From assembly GCA_017311185.1 (NCBI GenBank), contig JAESUZ010001071.1, positions 310,001-374,000 on the forward strand: a stretch of DNA of 64,000 bases, written 5' to 3'. Origin of the DNA: Proteles cristata cristata. Its lineage: Eukaryota; Chordata; Mammalia; Carnivora; Hyaenidae. Position numbers and translations under genes: made by a program. The notes beneath the pieces were generated by a model. It saw nothing but the letters and a program-made list of their open reading frames with translations. It was not told where the DNA came from and ran no database searches. Position 1 is the first letter of the stretch. Each line of letters starts with the position of its first letter. Shown in pieces: positions 21,441-32,642 of the stretch.

Positions 21441-23608
21441 GATTTTTGAAAACATAAATAAAAGATTCTTCTCCCAGTGTTGTCTGGTATATGCCTGCCA
21501 CTAATTTCTAACTATGCCATAAGCAGCTTCTATTTGGATACCATTTATATTCCACTCTATATGTGTGAATTTTCCTTTCTGTTTGATTAAACACTATGAT
21601 AATTCCCATAGTGGATGTGGACTAAAAATAATTTCCTATTCAATCAACATGGATATCTTTCTTCAAAACATTATTAAGTATTCCCTTTGGCTGTACATTT
21701 TTAACTCTAAAGCTTAAACATTTTGTGTCATTTTTAGTGCAGGCTGTACTTAATGCTTTTACATCATTTAAAGTGATTTTCCTATTGATTGGTGTTTATG
21801 TTTTCCAGAATGTGCAAAGTTTAAAAAATATTTAAAAGGTGAACAGTGATTAAAAGCTAAGCATTCCAATTTATGAAATCAAGAAATTATACTATCTCCT
21901 CCTTAAAGTGGCTTACAAAACAAATTATTTTGATGAAGTAAAGTTTTTAACTTTTATGCTGAAAAATACTCACTTTTTTCCTTCAAATTAAGTGATTTTA
22001 GATTAAATAAATTATAAGATAAAATCATGACATCATTTTTTCTCTCTCTTTAAAGTACCTGTTAATTTAATCTGCTATTTAAGTCACCTGTGAGACTTAA
22101 TAGATTTCTTTGAAATCACAAAGGAAGAAATCCTATCGTCAGTAAGTGAAACATATGGTCAAATAATAGTGTATTAAAGATTCTGTCCTGTCCCAGAACA
22201 GCCAAAATAAATTATTTATTGCTAATAACATGTATATAGAAACCAGATATGATAATAAAACATAAAATTAAAGGACCAAGTTTGCCTTAATCCAAACATG
22301 TAACCACAGATGATATTGAATGAAACTCTTTAAAACTGACTACTAACGAAGGTAATTACTATCATTGAAATCTATGACATAAAGTTTCTTATATCTAAGA
22401 AATGATATAAAATTTACTTTGTGAGTTACATAAAATATGCTCGGACAAAATCTTAAAGAATAACTCACTATGAATAACCAAGTTTAAGGAAATACACTAA
22501 ATCCGACTTAACATGTTTCTTTCAGCCGGAACTTTTATTTTCCTTAAGTCTAATGTGCAAATGACTTAAAGCAATAACTACCAGAATCGATTATCCCCTT
22601 GACAAATGTTCATGCAGTTAGTAGCAATTATTGTCCATTTACAATTCTCATGAATAAGTCACCTAGTTCTAGGGTAAAACTCATGGACAAGGCTGCAGGC
22701 TACACTACTAATACATTGTATCATTCTTTGACACAGTGTCAACTTTCACTGTATGATGAATGTAATCATTCCAAATATTCCATCATGCTCTGTTTTATAA
22801 GATTTCACAAATAAGGTAAACATTTCCTAATGCAACCATTCATGAATTTTAATTTCACATTTATTTGTTAGGGGGTCATTTAAAATTCGGTTGATTACTT
22901 AATGTTTGATAAATGAACAATAAATTATTATTAAATGATTCATTCATTTAGTTTTGAAAAGCAATACAGTTCTCTCTATCCCAAAAGAAATGGCTATTAA
23001 AAAAACTCCAATAAGAAATATTCTTTGTTCTTTATAAAATGAAATTTAATAAAAAATAAAACAATTCAACAGCTACATAAATTGCTACTGATAATACTAT
23101 CGGCTTAATATATATATATTTTTTTAAATTATTGTTCTGTAACAGTGACCTAAGAGTTATTTTCCAACATGTCGTATTAATTTTCCCAATTTCAGCATTA
23201 TTGATTGTATCTTAGATCAGGTTCTCCTAAATAAATTATGTTTCCTTTTCGCTCACCATTGATTAGACTCAAATCTAATGCTTAATTTTTAAAATCAGTT
23301 TTATTTCAATATATGTACTATTTAATCTTCTCACTAAAATATAAATGCTTTAATGTCCATTAATGTTATTAATATTAAGTTGTTTTATGGTTCTTGATAG
23401 AAACAATGGTTTATATTTGCTAGTGGATAATTCTGATCCAAACACATTACTATGTTAATCATGATTTCCAAAATGTCTACAAATTCTAATGTTATGAAAT
23501 AACTGGGACTTAGGCTAAGTACCTCAATATAATTGCTCTTTGAAATATTCTTAATAAGGGTACATTTATATCAATCACAAGCCTTCGGAAACAACTTCTT
23601 GGTGTTTT
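21441..23608. other. AT-rich unique sequence, repeat-free
   Basis: About 2.2 kb with no repeat that I recognise and no credible frame (22,599-22,814 plus has no domain). It is among the cleanest unique blocks here and a reasonable place to test for non-coding conservation. Confidence 0.5.
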
Positions 23609-23609
23609 A

Positions 23610-23882
23610 AAGGAAACCACCCCCTTGGGGTGCCTGAGGGGCTCAGTTGGTTAAGCATCTCACTCTTGATTTCAGCTCAGGTCATGATCTCATGGTTCTT
23701 AAGTTCAAACCCTCCATCATGCTCCGCGCCGGCAGTGCCAAGCCTGCTTGGGGGTTCTCTCTCTCCCTCTCTCTGCCCCTCCCCCACTCACGTGGTCTTG
23801 TTCTTTCTCTCTCTCTCTCTCTCAAAATAAATATAAAAACTTTATAAAAAAGTAGAAAAGTAGATAAAGGATGCCACCCCCC
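23610..23882 (+). mobile_element. SINEC, sense, old
   Basis: The element is at 23,627 to about 23,862. Head GGGGTGCCTGAGGGGCTCAG. Flanked by AAAGGAAACCACCCCC and AAAGGATGCCACCCCC, an imperfect TSD. The B-box region is mutated. The body holds GC-rich changes (CCGCGCCGGCAG). Confidence 0.9.
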
Positions 23883-24507
23883 ACCTTCCATGATTATTCC
23901 TTTAGATATTTCTCCCCATACCCAGGTATTGGAATGGGCATTGCTCAACTTTGGCAATAAGTTTTCATTCCTTCTTGTTAAGAATAAGTCACCAAATCTA
24001 TTTAGGAGCTAAGATTTCTGACTGAATCTGGGCTGTAGTGTTATCCTTTATTTCATTAAAACATGTTTTTCAGAATCCCTTAGTAGAGTCTCTGAGATAC
24101 ATATAAAAGTCATAAGCACATATCTATAGTTCATATTTTTAATATTCCATAGGCAAGGCAAATAGCTTTAAGGCAGCAACAATATGAATATTTCCTCTGA
24201 TTACATAATCATTTAATGTTGAATCTAAGAAAGTACATCTAAATTACCCAAGTATGAAGGTTATTTAAAGTTATGAGCCTATTATATGTTAAAACCTCTG
24301 AAGTCTGGAGAAAAAAGTATTTCAGAAACCGAAAGTTTCAGTAATGGTGGAAGGAAATGGTCGGCGTGGGAGGGGGAAATAAAGGTTTTGGCAGCAACAG
24401 CTTACTCTAAGCATCAACCATTAGATGACCTCAGTGGAGGTTATCTGCTAACCACAAATTTAAATATACAGTTTTTAGTTAACACTTTCTATTCATTTAT
24501 GGACTCC

Positions 24508-24893
24508 TAGTCTTCTCAGACTTCCATGACCAAATACCAACGACTAGATGGCTTAAAAAAAAAAAAATTCATTTTGTCACATTTCTAGAGTTTGGACATT
24601 TGATATCAGGTGCCAGCATAGTTGGGTTCTGGTGAGAGAGCATTCTTCCTGGTTTAGAGATGGCCACCCCTCCTTGTGCTCACATGGTCTTTTCTCTGTG
24701 CATGCTCATGGGGAGGAGATGCACTCTCTGGTTTCTCTTCTCATACGGGCACTAATTCTTTCTTGAGATTTCTACCCTCCTAACCTATGTAACCCTAATG
24801 ACCTCCTAGAGACTTCATCTCCAAATACCATACTGGAAGTTAGGGCTTCAACGTATGAATTTTGGGGCACACAAACATTGTTTACAATGCAAC
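24508..24893 (-). mobile_element. MLT1-like LTR, antisense
   Basis: It opens with a diverged antisense LTR end (CTTCCATGACCAAATACCA). It closes with GGGCTTCAACGTATGAATTT and GGGGCACACAAACATTG, typical of the 5' end of MLT1 LTRs read in antisense. The A tract at 24,555-24,567 is internal. Solitary and strongly diverged; another MaLR subfamily is possible. Confidence 0.65.
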
Positions 24894-25998
24894 ATTAATG
24901 TGCTTGGAAAATGAATCATCAGGTAAAAAAAATAACTACATTTATATTTATAATTCATATATATACATATATATAATTGCTAAATGTTTATAATGCTTAC
25001 ACCAAATTTTTTTTTTGTTTAGAAACAGATTTTAGCCATAGTTTTGCCATTTTATTGTCCTTTATCGTCAATTTATGTCAATTTATGTACCCAGATATTA
25101 GTTCAAGATCAGAACATTATCATAGCATACATTTCATAAGAAGGTTAACTTATTATACAGATATTTCTAACCAGAAAACATGGCTCTACATAGTGGCAGC
25201 CAATAAAATCGATATAATTAAACCAAAACCTGAGTCACTCTCCCAAGTAAACAGTAAAAATTAATGCCCACAAATCGCAAGAAGAGCAATGGTTTCTATT
25301 TTTCCCAGATCAAATAAAGTACTCCCTTCACAACATTTACAACACTCCGGAGCCTAACGTTTAGGCACAGATAAAGTAGTCCAAAGAAAATGGGCCACAG
25401 AAGATTAAAAAGCATAATCAATAGTAAATCCCCAGGCTGTAGAGTCATACATTTTGGGTATTCCTGTGTAATCCCAGAAGATTACAGTTATTAAAGATAA
25501 TATTTTTGTACTTGGCACATTTGCTTTCCACTTAAAAGCATCCTGGGCAAATGTTATTATTATTACTAACACTATGGCACTATGACTGCTACTACTGTTA
25601 TAAAGAATAAATCATAAATGTTTTCTGGTATAAAGAACTCTACACTACTCAGTCTTTTTAAGAGATGAACTGCCTTCAGCCACGACTGAGTGACAATGAC
25701 TGACATCTGCAGTCCACATAGGGGAGGGCTGTTATTAGTAGCTCAAGCTCTTCATCTGATTTTTGCAGTCACAGAACAAAACTGTCTTCTTTCTCCAGGT
25801 TCGCATAAATGAAATTTCTGGGCATAGCTATAATGTTTCTTGCTGGATAAGTTCGTTCTTTGGGTATTCTGAGTAGTTTGTGTATAAAATATGAATCTAA
25901 ATACAGCTGCTGAAACTTTCTGTCCTGCTTTCTCTAAGTTTTCTGCCTTCTCAACACAGACTCTACACACCAGGATCTGAAGAACATCATTTACATTA
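24894..25998. other. AT-rich unique sequence, no gene seen
   Basis: Short frames (24,977-25,264 plus and 25,752-25,970 minus) have no domain. A tiny tandem duplication (GTCAATTTAT) lies at about 25,067-25,086. Confidence 0.5.
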
Positions 25999-26219
25999 CA
26001 TGTTAAGCCGTTGTTGTTATTTTAATTTTTTAAATGTTTGTGTGTTTGTTTATTTGTTGGGGGGGGTGGGGCAGAGAGAGAATCCTAACCAGGCTCTCTG
26101 CTGATAGCACAGAGCCCAACACAGGGCTTGAAACCATGAACAGTGAGATCATGACCATAGCTGATGTCAAGAGTCAGACACTTAACTGAACCAAGGTGCC
26201 CAAATATGTTAAACAGTTG
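25999..26219 (-). mobile_element. SINEC, antisense, old and partly deleted
   Basis: The element is at about 26,016-26,203. Imperfect TSD CATGTTAAGCCGTTGT / TATGTTAAACAGTTGT. The GA body is shortened, and a run of eight G is at 26,060-26,067. The head end is damaged (CCAAGGTGCCC). Confidence 0.85.
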
Positions 26220-26761
26220 TATGAAGAAATTAAGCCCTGAGAAAATCTTGCAATAGTTTTACAGAGAAGCCAAGCACATGTGCCATCAGATTTCTTTTAG
26301 TGACACATGGCTATGCCTGCATTATCAAATCACAGAAATCAGAAAGAATCACTTAATAGACCACCAGTTCATATTCATAGAGACACTGGGAAAGAAAAAC
26401 CCATTGTCTCTAAGTTTTATTTGCGGTTTTTAATTGTCTAATAGAATGGGCCCATAACTATGTCCATTGGGAGACTGTCTTTATAGCTGGTGCTCCTTAA
26501 TACTGAGGATATTATCATTTTCTTATCAGGACTTTGGTCAGAACTGTATTACTTTTGCCCAATGATTACAGAATAAGGGTTACTTATAAAACAACATCAA
26601 AATCAATTGTAAAGAAGAAAGCACAAGCAAGTGAGAAACTTTTCATTAAAGATAATATACTAATCTCATTTTCCTTATAATTATCACACAATTTCAACAT
26701 AACTTTCTAGCAGTGTCTCTAACTCTACCTCTAAAAGTTACAATGACCAATGAAAATAGTT
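26220..26761. other. Unique sequence, no gene seen
   Basis: No repeat family or credible coding frame recognised. Confidence 0.45.
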
Positions 26762-26990
26762 TTCAAAAATTATTTTTTTAATGTTTTATTTATTTCTCAG
26801 AGAGAAGAGAGACAGCATGAGCAGGGGAGGGTTCAGAGAGAGAGGGAGACACAGAATCTGAAACAGGCTCCAGGCTCTAAGCCGCCCGATGTGGGGCTCA
26901 AACCCACGAACCGTGAGATCATGACCTGAGCCGAAGTCGGACACTTAGCCAACTGAGCCACCCAGGTACCCCTCAAAAATTAATTTTTTT
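26762..26990 (-). mobile_element. SINEC 1 of a three-copy pile-up, antisense
   Basis: The element is at about 26,780-26,972. TTCAAAAATTATTTTTTT lies to its left and TCAAAAATTAATTTTTTT to its right (26,973). The body has GAATCTGAAACAGGC and lacks part of the AGCTGTCAGCACAGAGC segment (the CTCTAAGCCGCCCGATG junction). Confidence 0.92.
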
Positions 26991-27212
26991 TTAAATGTTT
27001 TATTTATTTCTAGGAGAGAGAGAGACAGCATGAGCAGGGGAGGGTCAGAGAGAGAGGGAACCACAGACTGAAACAGGCTCCAGGCTCTGAGCTGGCGGTC
27101 AGCACAGAGCCCGACGCGGGGCTCGAACCCACGAACCGCGAGATCATGACCTAAGTGAAAGTCGGACGCTTAACCGACTAAGCCACCCAGGCGCCCCAAA
27201 AATTAATTTTTT
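26984..27212 (-). mobile_element. SINEC 2 of the pile-up, young subfamily, antisense
   Basis: The element is at about 26,988-27,197. AAAAATTAATTTTTT flanks both sides. It has the young subfamily body (reverse of GTCTGTG) and intact reverse A and B boxes. It used the same AAAATTAATTTT target as its left neighbour, most simply by inserting into that element's own TSD or tail. Confidence 0.95.
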
Positions 27213-27246
27213 AAAGGTTTCTTCTTCTTTCCTTTTTCTTTTTCTT

Positions 27247-27278
<32 letters not shown>

Positions 27279-27490
27279 TTTTGAGAAATAAAGAGAGACA
27301 ACGTGCACAATCCGGCGAGAAGGGGCAGGGAGGGAGACAGAGAATCCTAAGCAGGCCCTGCATTGTCAGCTCAGAGACAAACATGGGGCTCTAACCCATG
27401 ATCTGTGAGATCATGATCTGAGCCAAAACCAAGAGTCAGGCATTTAACAGACTGAGCCCCTCAGGTACCCCCCATAAGTTAATTATTTAA
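27213..27490 (-). mobile_element. SINEC 3 of the pile-up, old, long T-rich tail
   Basis: Begins with an impure TTTTC-rich tract (about 27,219-27,281), then a diverged GA body and reverse head (GAGCCCCTCAGGTACCC), ending near 27,472. The right flank AAGTTAATTATTTAA resembles the left target AATTAATTTTTTAA, so the site may have been used three times. Confidence 0.88.
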
Positions 27491-27539
27491 TATAGACTTT
27501 GGATATTTATCCTTTATAGCTCTTGCTTCAGAGCATAAA

Positions 27540-27775
27540 AAGGAGTATAGAATAGCATCAGATTTGGGCTTAGCCTCAGAGACATGGATTCAAGTCCCAT
27601 CTCTGAGTCTTATTATCTGTGCCATTCTGAGAATGTGTTCATATCCTTTTTGCCTTCTCTGTGAACTCGAACAATTGTATATTTCTTATAAATTTATAGG
27701 AATTCAGTATGATAATGCAGGCAATGCACTTAAGATAGCATTGAATAAATTATAGCTAGTAACATGTTAACATCA
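27540..27775 (+). mobile_element. MIR, sense
   Basis: ATTCAAGTCCCATCTCTGAG, then a diverged core and a tail with AGCATTGAATAAATTATAGC. This follows the MIR layout of tRNA-like head, core and L2-like tail. It is very diverged. Confidence 0.6.
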
Positions 27776-28310
27776 TCCCCACTTAATTTGTGAAATAATT
27801 CCAGTATATGAGACAGTTATGACATAATGTGGATTATCCTCTAGGCCAATGGCTTTTTAGGTCTAATAGATTTTCATTAGTATCTGCTTATGAATACTTT
27901 GAGAATAGATTTTCCTAAAGATTCAACCGAGCTTAGGAAAGTAAGGAATTATGACCAAATAATTTGATCAAAATCCTACCCAAATATCAAAATTTAACAT
28001 AATAGTTCAAACATAAGTCTACTTTTAATAATTAAAATATCCACAATGAACCACATAATCTTGCTTAATTTGTACATGTATTGTTTATGTTCAAATTCTA
28101 GTCATGACAAAGTGTTAACATATGTGACCTTTACAGAGGTTCTTTCATCTTTTACTTGAACCGATCTCTACCTAGTATGTTTATCTTTTACGATAGAAGA
28201 TACAATGACAAAGACCGTGATGGTCACACTAAGTGGACCTGTAACAGTGACCAGAAATGTGCTAAACATAACAGATCCTGCTGTCTGTGACTGTGTCTAC
28301 CCATTGTCTT
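27776..28310. other. Unique sequence, no gene seen
   Basis: AT-rich, with no repeat family or credible frame. Confidence 0.45.
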
Positions 28311-28324
28311 AAAAAAATAATTAA

Positions 28325-28540
28325 GGGGCACCTGGGTGGCTCATTTAATTAAGCATCCAATTCTTGGTTTTGGCTCAGGTCATGATCTCAAGGTTCATGG
28401 GTTTGAGCCCCATTTCAGGCTCAGTGCTGACAGTGTGAAGCCTGCTTGGAATTCTCTCTCTTTCTGTCCCTCTCTGCTCCTCCCAAGTTCTCCCTTTCTC
28501 TCTCTCAAAATAAATAAATAGTGAAAAACAAAATTTAAAA
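28325..28540 (+). mobile_element. SINEC, sense, older
   Basis: Head GGGGCACCTGGGTGGCTCAT, a mutated A box, B-box-like GGGTTTGAGCCCC, CT body and a CTCAAAATAAATAAATAG tail. The A-rich flanks make the TSD ambiguous. Confidence 0.92.
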
Positions 28541-28836
28541 AAATTAAAACATTCTCTATCCTTTCCTTTAATTCTAATTTCAAGATTACATTAGGAAAAA
28601 TTTTGCTTTGATTCTCAATCATTTTCTCAGGTAGTTTTTGCTGCCAAAATGTTTTGTGAATACTTCTGTCCTGAGTGATTACAATAGCTGAATTCTCAGA
28701 AAATGCTGTGATCACTTGTGTGCCACCTAACCCAAATCCTGTCTCCCCCCTGCATATTTGAGCTACATCTTTAGATTACCTGAAACAGCCAATCCTTGCA
28801 TGTCGGTTCTTCATGGAGCAGAATACACTGTCTTCT

Positions 28837-28857
28837 CATATTCTGTGTTTTATAAGG

Positions 28858-28894
<37 letters not shown>

Positions 28895-28947
28895 TAGATA
28901 GATTATATATATAATAGATATACATATCTTATAAAACACAGGATATG
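28837..28947. repeat. Inverted repeat flanking a (GATA)n microsatellite
   Basis: The left arm 28,837-28,856 and right arm 28,928-28,947 are reverse complements at 19 of 20 positions (core CTGTGTTTTATAAG / CTTATAAAACACAG). The 71-base middle holds about nine GATA units (28,858-28,894) followed by AT-rich sequence. The DNA could fold as a long hairpin with a repeat loop. Confidence 0.95.
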
Positions 28948-29385
28948 TTTACATCTGCTACTGTATATGTGTATATATTTTTCTGTTATATATTATACAG
29001 TATATGATATATATGTAACAGTGTAATGAATATATATAATAGAATGCCATAAAGATATATATATATACACAACTCATGTACCCAACTACCTAGTTTGGGT
29101 ATTATTTCATTTTTTCTTTTTTCTTTTCTTTTCTTTCTTTCTCTATATTTCCTCACCTGTCTCCTTTCTTCTTTCCTTCCTTCCATTTTTAGAAATGAAA
29201 CATTTCGGATACAATGAAATATCTTCTTCTACATTCCTCTCTCATATCTCTTTCTTCTCTCTTGTAAGAAATATCCTGATATTAAAAAAAATCCTGAGAT
29301 TGATATTACCACATTTATGCCTATTTTTACCCTGTTACTATGCATAAATTCTTTTGTATCCTTTAAACCTCTATACAAATGATAG
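28948..29385. other. Low-complexity AT and pyrimidine-rich tract
   Basis: TA-rich repeats run to about 29,068 with small imperfect inverted repeats. A TTTTC/CTTT pyrimidine tract follows at about 29,107-29,188. The remainder is unique AT-rich DNA. No gene; the minus frame at 28,986-29,186 is a product of these tracts. Confidence 0.7.
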
Positions 29386-29621
29386 AGGGATGCCTGGGTG
29401 GCTCAGCTGGCTAAGTGGATGGCTCTTGGTTTCAGCTAAGGTCATGATCTCATGGTTCATGAGTTCAAGTCCCACGTCAGACTCTGAGCTGACAGTATGG
29501 AGCCTGCTTGGGATTCTCTTTTCCCTCTTTCTCTCTGACCCTCCCCTGATCATATTCTCTCTCTCTCTCTCTGTCACTCTCTCAAAACAAACATTTTAAG
29601 GAAAATAAAAATAAATGATAT
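29377..29621 (+). mobile_element. SINEC, sense, older
   Basis: The element is at about 29,386-29,612. The TSD AAATGATA is on both sides. Head GGGATGCCTGGGTGGCTCAG, CT body and a CTCAAAACAAACATTTTAAG tail. The plus and minus open frames over it reflect its low-complexity body. Confidence 0.92.
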
Positions 29622-30429
29622 AATCCCACAATTTACATTTTTTACTAAATAGCATATTTTAGAAATAACTTTTGTTAACATTTTATACTAATAATTCTTC
29701 AATAAATATGTCTGTATATGTTTCCCTGTGTACTTGCTTAAAAGACTTCTAGGTTTAAGATTGTAAAGTGGAATGCTTAGATTTGAAATGTGTGCATAGC
29801 TTGAGTGACACTAGAGAGTCTAAAATTTTTATACTAATTTATACTCGTAATATCAGATTAAAGGGACTCTAGTGTTCAATATTTGGTTTGATCTCACTTT
29901 TGATATATAATGATATCTCACTATACTCAAAATTTGTTTTATTCCAACATGGTTCCTGCCTCCAACACTACTATTTTGTTTTTGTAGGGATCATGTTAAG
30001 TCCCTAAACCGTACTACCTAATGGATACTTTTAAATCCACGGCTGTCTCAGAAGCATTTGGAACAGCTAACCATTTCCTTCCTCAATAGTGAGTCACTGA
30101 TGTTTGTTAAATGAATAACTGAATAAAGTAATACACATGGCTTATTATTTAATAAAAAAGGAATTTATCAATCAAAAAAGCACAATCATTTTTTTCCTTT
30201 TTTGCAAACTCAAGTAAAAAAAATTATTTTGTAAGATATACTAAGTTCCAGTATATACACTAGACATAAAATATTCGAAGAGGCTATCTTAGCCTTTCAG
30301 TATGGAACAGAGCTTACAGTAATGTGTACCTTAATAGATATGTGCTTAATAAATAATAAACTTGATTTATTTTTCTTGTAGTTACTGTTATATTGCAAAA
30401 GTTACATATGTTTAAATACTTCTTTACTG
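29622..30429. other. AT-rich unique sequence, no gene seen
   Basis: No repeat family or credible frame recognised. Confidence 0.45.
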
Positions 30430-30575
30430 TCTGACTCCTCCTGTGGAAATGTGTACCAAAGGGCATGGTCCTTATCTTCTTTACTTTATATCCCAATGGC
30501 ATAGAGTACTGCCTAACACCTGACCCATATTACAAAGTCAATGAATATCTGTTGCACATATGAATAAATCTGAAA
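30430..30575 (+). mobile_element. L2-like 3' end, sense
   Basis: GCATGGTCCTTATCTTC, then TATATCCCAATGGCATAGAGTACTGCCTAACACC and GTCAATGAATATCTGTTG. These follow the L2 tail pattern (total use, last value, short interval 'AATAAATGTTTGTTGAA'). Strongly diverged. Confidence 0.55.
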
Positions 30576-31394
30576 GAAAATAACTTCTGTAAAACTTTTG
30601 TTCTAATTGAAGTTCAAATGAAATTTACAATTTGTTACTCTTTATCGAATACTCTTTAGCAATGACTAAAATGAGGATATGGAGCTTAAAACCAAGTAGA
30701 GGAGAATGAGTAATGATCGCTATCATCAAAATAGAAGCATTTTTCTGTGGATGAGTGGGCAAAAAAAGAATATGGGTAAAACTCTGTGCCTTTTTATTTG
30801 GTTGGACAACTACAGAGATATGTATAAGAGTGTTGAGCCTTCGCTGGGCTGACATCACGGGAGTGGATTCTAATGCTGTCTTTTGTAGACTGGTTTCCAA
30901 CCTCCTCTACCCCACAGATGGTAAGATTACTGAGTCATCAGCAAAAAGTGTCCTTGTCACACAAAACAGTGTTCTAAATGGTATATTGATGCCTAAAATG
31001 TAGCAATTCAAACATCATTCATTTGACTTAAACCAAATTACTTCTATCAAAGTGAGAAATGTTATTGAAAATATAACCTTCCAAATCTTACTGTTTCAAA
31101 TACAAGGATATTCCCTCCTTATATGCATGCAACTGTCATAGGTGTTCAATAAATGTCTATGGCATTAATGACATATGACAACCCAGGATGATGTTCAAAA
31201 AGGGATTTTGGGGTAAGAGGAGTATAAAATCTTTAGGTTTCCAAAACTGGCAAAGATGTATGAACTGGTGGGGGTGACAATAAAAGGAAATTCTGCATAG
31301 CAGATACTTTGATAATCAGCCTTGCCTACTTTGGAATGACCTGGAATGTTTAATAGCAATAAACCTTAAGTTACTGGTATTGATATCTAATATA
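30576..31394. other. Unique sequence, no gene seen
   Basis: A small L2-like trace (GTGTTCAATAAATGTCTATG) is at 31,142. Frames at 30,625-30,900 minus and 30,755-31,003 plus overlap each other, so neither is supported. Confidence 0.4.
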
Positions 31395-31414
31395 TCAGTT
31401 TCACCAGGTGTAAA

Positions 31415-31900
31415 ATGCTTTCAAGGATAAAACCAGAAATAACACTGAAACTAGGATTCTGTTTGATTATTTCGCTAAAAATCATAAAAAACCTGTCAAT
31501 TGAAGCTACTTCCCAGAACCAGAGCCCTAGTCACTTTGGCACCACAAACTCCTCCTTGTATTCACAAGCCCCAGGGACATCCGCTTCTAAACTCTCAGAA
31601 GAAGTCAAAAGGAATCCAGGTAATCTGGTCTTTAATAAGAACAGACTACCTAAAGTCCACAGACATGACAGTAATTCATTTTCAGAACAAACCACCTTTA
31701 TTCCTGACATGGAGAGCCATTCTCCACCAAGTATCAGGGGCAGGATTATGACCTTGTGCACATTAAGTGGGCATTTATTACTGGACTGTCTATGCCAACA
31801 GATGAGTTATTATTATTCTGCCAAGTCCATATCCAGTCTTGAGTCACAAAAAAAAAAAAAAAAAGAAAAGAAAAAGAAACCTTCACCCTACAACATATAA
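31415..31900 (+). other. Unresolved 161-codon open block
   Basis: Plus-strand frame of 161 codons, overlapped by an 83-codon plus frame (31,500-31,751) and a 76-codon minus frame (31,531-31,761). About 250 bases are therefore open in three frames. The translation is Ser/Pro/Asn-rich up to about codon 70 and then unremarkable. It ends in an A-rich tract (31,850-31,878) that encodes a lysine run. A CAG/GTAATC donor-like site falls at 31,618-31,625. I recognise no family. It could be a degraded retrocopy with a poly-A tail, an exon fragment, or chance in a stop-poor stretch; chance is most likely. Confidence 0.2.
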
Positions 31901-32412
31901 AAGCCTTAAAACAAACAACATAACAGAGTTGAGATCCAGGGGAAAAATGTTTTTTAAAAGTTTATCAGAAAAAGTCTACAGGAAACAAGTTAGCTAACTC
32001 TCTGCAATTGTCATATATTCTCTAGACACATCTGTTCACCTAAAAATGTATCAGCCTGTAAAGACTTACTGAATGAGTACCTTTCTGGAAATTTCAAAAT
32101 TCTTTCTGTAAGACAGGTACTGATCTTTAATACCAGTATCCTGCCTGGCTCCTAGAGATAGTTAGTTTGTTAAGCTGGAAACCTGTATATTGCTACAAGC
32201 ACATCAAAAGAAAGGCGTTAGACAAGTGTGAGGCATGAAAGCCACTATCTTTAAGTGAAATGCTGTCCCCTGCACTGCACTCTGTGAGAGACTGCAAACA
32301 TCATTTTCTGAAAACTTTCATTAACATCTCCCAGAACACTCATCAGTATGAAGGATGAATGTGCAGGGTCTATCTCCTAGCTAAAAATGTGACATGCAGA
32401 CAGTCATAGAAT
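31901..32412. other. Unique sequence, no gene seen
   Basis: No repeat family or credible frame recognised. Confidence 0.45.
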
Positions 32413-32642
32413 AAGAACCCAAACGGGGCGCCTGGGTGGCTCAGTCGGTTAAGTGTCTGACTTCGGATGAAGTCATGATATCACGATTCGTGGGTTCGAG
32501 CCCCGTGTCAGGCTCTGTGCTGACGGCTAGCTCAGAGCCTGGAGCCTGCTTCAGATTCTGTGTCTCCCTCTCTCTCTGACCCTCCCCTGCTCATGCTGTC
32601 TCTATCTCTCTCTCAAAAATAAAAAATAAAAAGAACCCAAAC
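32413..32642 (+). mobile_element. Young SINEC, sense, perfect TSDs
   Basis: The element is at 32,425-32,630. The 12-bp TSD AAGAACCCAAAC is perfect. Head GGGGCGCCTGGGTGGCTCAG, A box TGGCTCAGTCGG and B box GGGTTCGAGCCCC are intact. The body has TTCAGATTCTGTGTCTCC, the alternative subfamily to the one at 10,535. Confidence 0.97.

Noticed and set aside
23630..23957. Three overlapping frames on both strands
   Set aside because: They fall on a SINE CT-rich body, which translates to Ser/Leu- or Arg/Glu-rich peptides.
28858..28894. CRISPR-like direct repeats
   Set aside because: A plain GATA microsatellite with no spacers, in a mammalian genome.
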